This document shows, in pieces, positions 5,432 to 6,900 of a DNA stretch of 6,900 nt (within the stretch, counting starts at the first letter, position 1; the number at the start of each line of letters is the position of its first letter). The stretch is from Pseudomonadota bacterium. Lineage in GTDB: Bacteria; Pseudomonadota; Gammaproteobacteria; Acidithiobacillales; Acidithiobacillaceae. Where the stretch lies: positions 1 to 6,900 of the forward strand of contig JAKBXD010000102.1 in NCBI GenBank assembly GCA_021840785.1, read 5' to 3'. The position numbers and the translations under genes were made by a program. Under the pieces are notes generated by a model that was not told where the DNA came from, ran no database searches, and was given only the letters and a program-made list of their open reading frames with translations.

Positions 5432-5804
5432 GCGTTTCTCCAAACCAGTTATCGGGCAAACGATCACCGGGATACAGCGTATATATCACCTTGCCGTGTT
5501 CCTCCCGGTTGTACTGATCTTCCCAAACGCAGCAATCGGAAATGGTGATATATAATTTCTTGTCACCCGTTACCCTGGGTACATCGGTTTTAACCGCAAC
5601 CCATTTACAATTTCCAGGGTTGCCATCGTCCAACCAAATAAAATTCGGAAAATGTACCTTACCATCTAACCCCACCTGCCGGGCATGGAGCAAAGTCTGC
5701 CGCGAAAGTCGATGCCACTCAACCAAATCTGGCAGCATTCGCTGAAAAGTCTGCTCATCCAGATCCAGAAAATCCTCGACATTACGAAACTGTTGTTCTT
5801 TCAT
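5424..5804 (-). CDS. Hypothetical protein (126 aa)
   Basis: The real product starts at ATG 5804 (MKEQQFRNVEDFLDL), preceded by GGAGG. A frame open further upstream to 6116 is only the shadow of the coiled-coil gene. The N-terminal 45 residues look helical (EDFLDLDEQTFQRMLPDL, then a His-rich helix). The rest alternates short beta-like stretches such as FPNFIWLDDGN, KWVAVKTDV, KKLYITISDCCVWED and KVIYTLYPGDRL. There is no signal peptide or membrane segment, and adjacent Cys (91-92) form no finger. It starts 19 bases after the upstream gene's stop and overlaps the acidic gene. I do not recognise the family. Confidence 0.8.
   Translation of the reverse strand: MKEQQFRNVEDFLDLDEQTFQRMLPDLVEWHRLSRQTLLHARQVGLDGKVHFPNFIWLDDGNPGNCKWVAVKTDVPRVTGDKKLYITISDCCVWEDQYNREEHGKVIYTLYPGDRLPDNWFGETHG
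5438..5441 (-). promoter_or_regulatory. Ribosome binding site supporting the acidic 40-aa gene
   Basis: GGAG on the minus strand lies six bases before the ATG at 5431-5429. It is inside the last codons of the 126-aa gene and is the main evidence that the short acidic frame is translated. Confidence 0.7.
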
Positions 5805-5823
5805 GACAGCCACCCTCCAAACC

Positions 5824-6171
5824 TTACCCAATCTTGACAAACTTCTTTTGCAGTTCGGCTCGATGCTTGTGGTCATCCAAAGAATAAGTAAACAGATACC
5901 TTTCCACTTTGCCAAAAAGACCATTTTGCAACTGCACTCTGCCGGAATACTGGATTGTGCCGCCGTAACCGCCCTCGATCCTGGTAATCTGATGCAGCTT
6001 TTCCTCGCCCTTATGAGCATGAATAACGTAATCCCCAACCTTGCATCCCAACTGCTCCGATACAATCGTGACGATCTGCGCCTCTTTCTCTTTGATTCCT
6101 TCTCTCGCTGTATCAATTACGGAATGGAGTTGCAAAATTTCTTGTTGCAGATGCTTGATGTCAAATTCCAT
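5824..6171 (-). CDS. Coiled-coil plus beta-rich small protein (115 aa)
   Basis: Residues 1-38 (MEFDIKHLQQEILQLHSVID and on to KEAQIVTIV) form a likely coiled coil. Residues 43-105 are a compact beta-rich part starting LGCKVGDYVIHAHKGEEKLH, with Gly-rich turns (IEGGYGGTIQYSG) and GLFGKVERYLFTY. The pattern VGDYVI followed by short strands recalls small SH3- or KOW-like barrels, but no family is recognised. There is no signal peptide. The ATG at 6171 has AAGGGTGA directly upstream, and this ribosome site sits against the base of an 8-bp hairpin, so translation may be controlled by that structure. The downstream 126-aa gene starts 19 bases after its stop. Confidence 0.8.
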   Translation of the reverse strand: MEFDIKHLQQEILQLHSVIDTAREGIKEKEAQIVTIVSEQLGCKVGDYVIHAHKGEEKLHQITRIEGGYGGTIQYSGRVQLQNGLFGKVERYLFTYSLDDHKHRAELQKKFVKIG

Positions 6172-6181
6172 CTTTCACCCT

Positions 6182-6202
6182 TGCCGCGCCCGTTGCGCGG
6201 CA
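6182..6202. promoter_or_regulatory. GC-rich hairpin next to a ribosome binding site
   Basis: TGCCGCGC at 6182-6189 is perfectly complementary to GCGCGGCA at 6195-6202, with a five-base loop. In the minus-strand mRNA the stem ends ten bases before the ATG of the 115-aa gene and abuts its Shine-Dalgarno. No U-run follows it in the direction of transcription, so it is not an ordinary terminator. It could modulate translation, bind a protein or stabilise the transcript. Confidence 0.45.
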
Positions 6203-6226
6203 TTGCCCTAAAAAAACCGTAAAGGC

Positions 6227-6412
6227 CTACTGATTCCGGTAGATAACGGGAATCGTGTCTGCATCTGGAGAATCTTCCCGACGAAGCCGAAAAGTTTTGC
6301 CATTCCCATTCCAATGAGCTTGCCAGCCCATCGACTCAGCCATCCGCCGCACAATCTGCGAGGTTTCCGCTAGCGGCAGGTTTTCTTCTTCGATGATGAC
6401 TTCGATTTCCAT
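6227..6412 (-). CDS. Small hypothetical protein (61 aa)
   Basis: The product starts MEIEVIIEEENLPLAET, with an acidic beta-like N-terminus, a helix QIVRRMAESMGWQAHWNG (about 19-36) and a basic strand KTFRLRRED, ending in DTIPVIYRNQ. This beta-helix-beta order suggests a small alpha/beta fold, but I recognise no family. The ATG at 6412 was chosen because GGGAG lies eight bases upstream; an in-frame ATG at 6427 would add five residues with a poorer ribosome site. No membrane segment or Cys is present. It lies 62 bases after the Pro/Ser-rich gene and 55 bases before the next gene. Confidence 0.75.
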   Translation of the reverse strand: MEIEVIIEEENLPLAETSQIVRRMAESMGWQAHWNGNGKTFRLRREDSPDADTIPVIYRNQ

Positions 6413-6474
6413 GTTTTTTGCTCCCATACCATGCCCACGGCAGCAAGCGCCACCGTGAGTTTTTTTCTTGCCCG

Positions 6475-6828
6475 TTACTCTTCTCCTGGACCGTTCGGCC
6501 CAAAACCGCTGCTGGTCGGGGAGATCGGCACAGGACCAGAAGGCGGAACCATCGCGGATGGAGCCGTCGATGACGGAACCGTCGGGGCAGGAACCGGTGA
6601 CGAATCAGAGGCCCCCGCTTCTCCGTGCTTCTTGGGCAGGTGACGCTTGAGGATCTCGATGCCCTTGGCAGAAAGCTGGTCGAGCTGTTCTGCGGGAATC
6701 GGCATCCGCGCATACGCCGACGCCAGGATGCCGGCGAGCTGGGCGAAATCCAGATCCGGAAACTCATGAGTGACCGCCTTGATGAAGGCTGCCCGCTGTT
6801 CTGCCTTGCTGGGCGCGCCATTCAACAT
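6475..6828 (-). CDS. Hypothetical protein with Pro/Ser-rich tail (117 aa)
   Basis: From ATG 6828 the product has two parts. Residues 1-70 are helical and charged, including QRAAFIKAVTHEFPDLDFAQ, YARMPIPAEQLDQLSAKGIE and ILKRHLPKKHG. Residues about 71-117 are a low-complexity tail rich in Pro, Ser, Thr and Gly (SSPVPAPTVPSSTAPSAM and on to GFGPNGPGEE), probably unstructured. AAGG lies five bases before this ATG. The frame continues upstream to a TTG at 6855 next to a stop; LQERKAQ before the ATG looks coding-like, so the original gene may have begun further right and been cut by the insertion-sequence end near 6850. The tail could be a flexible linker or docking arm. I recognise no family. Confidence 0.72.
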   Translation of the reverse strand: MLNGAPSKAEQRAAFIKAVTHEFPDLDFAQLAGILASAYARMPIPAEQLDQLSAKGIEILKRHLPKKHGEAGASDSSPVPAPTVPSSTAPSAMVPPSGPVPISPTSSGFGPNGPGEE

Positions 6829-6849
6829 CTGCGCCTTGCGCTCCTGGAG

Positions 6850-6900
6850 TGTCAATCAGCGTCGAAATTTGAACAGGTGTCAGCGTCCAATTTTGAACAG
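6850..6900. mobile_element. Probable terminal segment of an IS21-type insertion sequence
   Basis: The right edge holds two direct copies of a 21-bp sequence (6856-6876 and 6880-6900) that agree at 19 of 21 positions and are spaced 24 bases apart. Each reads TCAGCGTC, three variable bases, then TTTGAACAG. Repeated binding sites at the end, with TG as first bases (TGTCAATCAGCG from 6850), are typical of IS21-family ends, where the IstA transposase binds several copies. The transposase genes would lie to the right, outside the window. The family is inferred from layout, and the exact boundary is uncertain. Confidence 0.5.
6856..6900. repeat. Two 21-bp direct repeats (19/21 identical)
   Basis: Copy one is 6856-6876 and copy two 6880-6900. 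They differ only at the ninth and twelfth bases (G/C and A/T). The 24-base period brings the copies about two helical turns apart, which suits side-by-side protein binding. Confidence 0.9.

Noticed and set aside
5805..6116. Upstream extension of the 126-aa frame
   Set aside because: The extra residues are Arg/Ser-rich, overlap the coiled-coil gene in another frame, and GGAGG sits before the ATG at 5804.
6386..6474. Short hydrophobic stretch (KKLTVALAAVGMVW) on the minus strand after the stop of the Pro/Ser-rich gene
   Set aside because: It looks like a signal peptide start but lacks an ATG and ribosome site at the right place and runs into the 61-aa gene in another frame.
6336..6821. 161-codon minus-strand frame
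   Set aside because: It is Arg/Ser/Pro-rich throughout, with runs such as RRRKP, and mirrors two better-supported genes in the neighbouring frame.

Overview
The window reads as part of an accessory, probably mobile (prophage, plasmid or integrative element) region from a proteobacterium. All seventeen genes I can support lie on the minus strand, so transcription runs from the right edge to the left. Most neighbours overlap or sit within a few tens of bases of each other, and nearly every gene has a clear Shine-Dalgarno sequence. The recognisable genes are a TraR/DksA-type C4 zinc-finger protein, a HAD-type 5'(3')-deoxyribonucleotidase, a two-HKD phospholipase D-superfamily protein and a soluble-type lytic transglycosylase. 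These fit a Gram-negative mobile element. I cannot fix the host genus; an acidithiobacillus-like or other gammaproteobacterial relative is only a guess.

Layout in the direction of transcription. The right edge (about 6850-6900) carries two near-identical 21-bp repeats that look like the end of an IS21-type insertion sequence, lying against the 5' end of the first gene. Next come a protein with a Pro/Ser-rich tail (6475-6828), a 61-aa protein (6227-6412), an 8-bp hairpin beside a ribosome binding site (6182-6202), a coiled-coil plus beta-rich protein (5824-6171), a 126-aa unknown (5424-5804), a very acidic 40-aa protein (5309-5431) and a Cys-rich 66-aa protein (5112-5312). A cell-envelope block follows: lytic transglycosylase (4517-5095), a two-TM protein (4072-4524) and a one-TM protein (3492-4082). 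The last two are markedly AT-rich compared with their neighbours.

The next block holds a 141-aa phage-like unknown (3033-3458), a 43-aa single-TM protein with a GTG start (2905-3036), the TraR-like regulator (2646-2915), the deoxyribonucleotidase (2040-2642) and the PLD protein (1118-2008). After a 94-bp gap, the largest between genes, come a helical 124-aa protein (649-1023), a two-TM protein with an RNE tripeptide repeat (156-644) and the start of a gene cut by the left edge (1-165).

The genes probably form one long co-transcribed unit. An RNA-polymerase-binding regulator, a nucleotidase and a PLD-type enzyme beside an envelope block suggest regulation, nucleotide handling and cell-wall passage, but most members are unrecognised and a joint function is inference. 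No tRNA, rRNA, CRISPR array or convincing plus-strand gene was seen, and no stretch over 300 bases lacks a gene.
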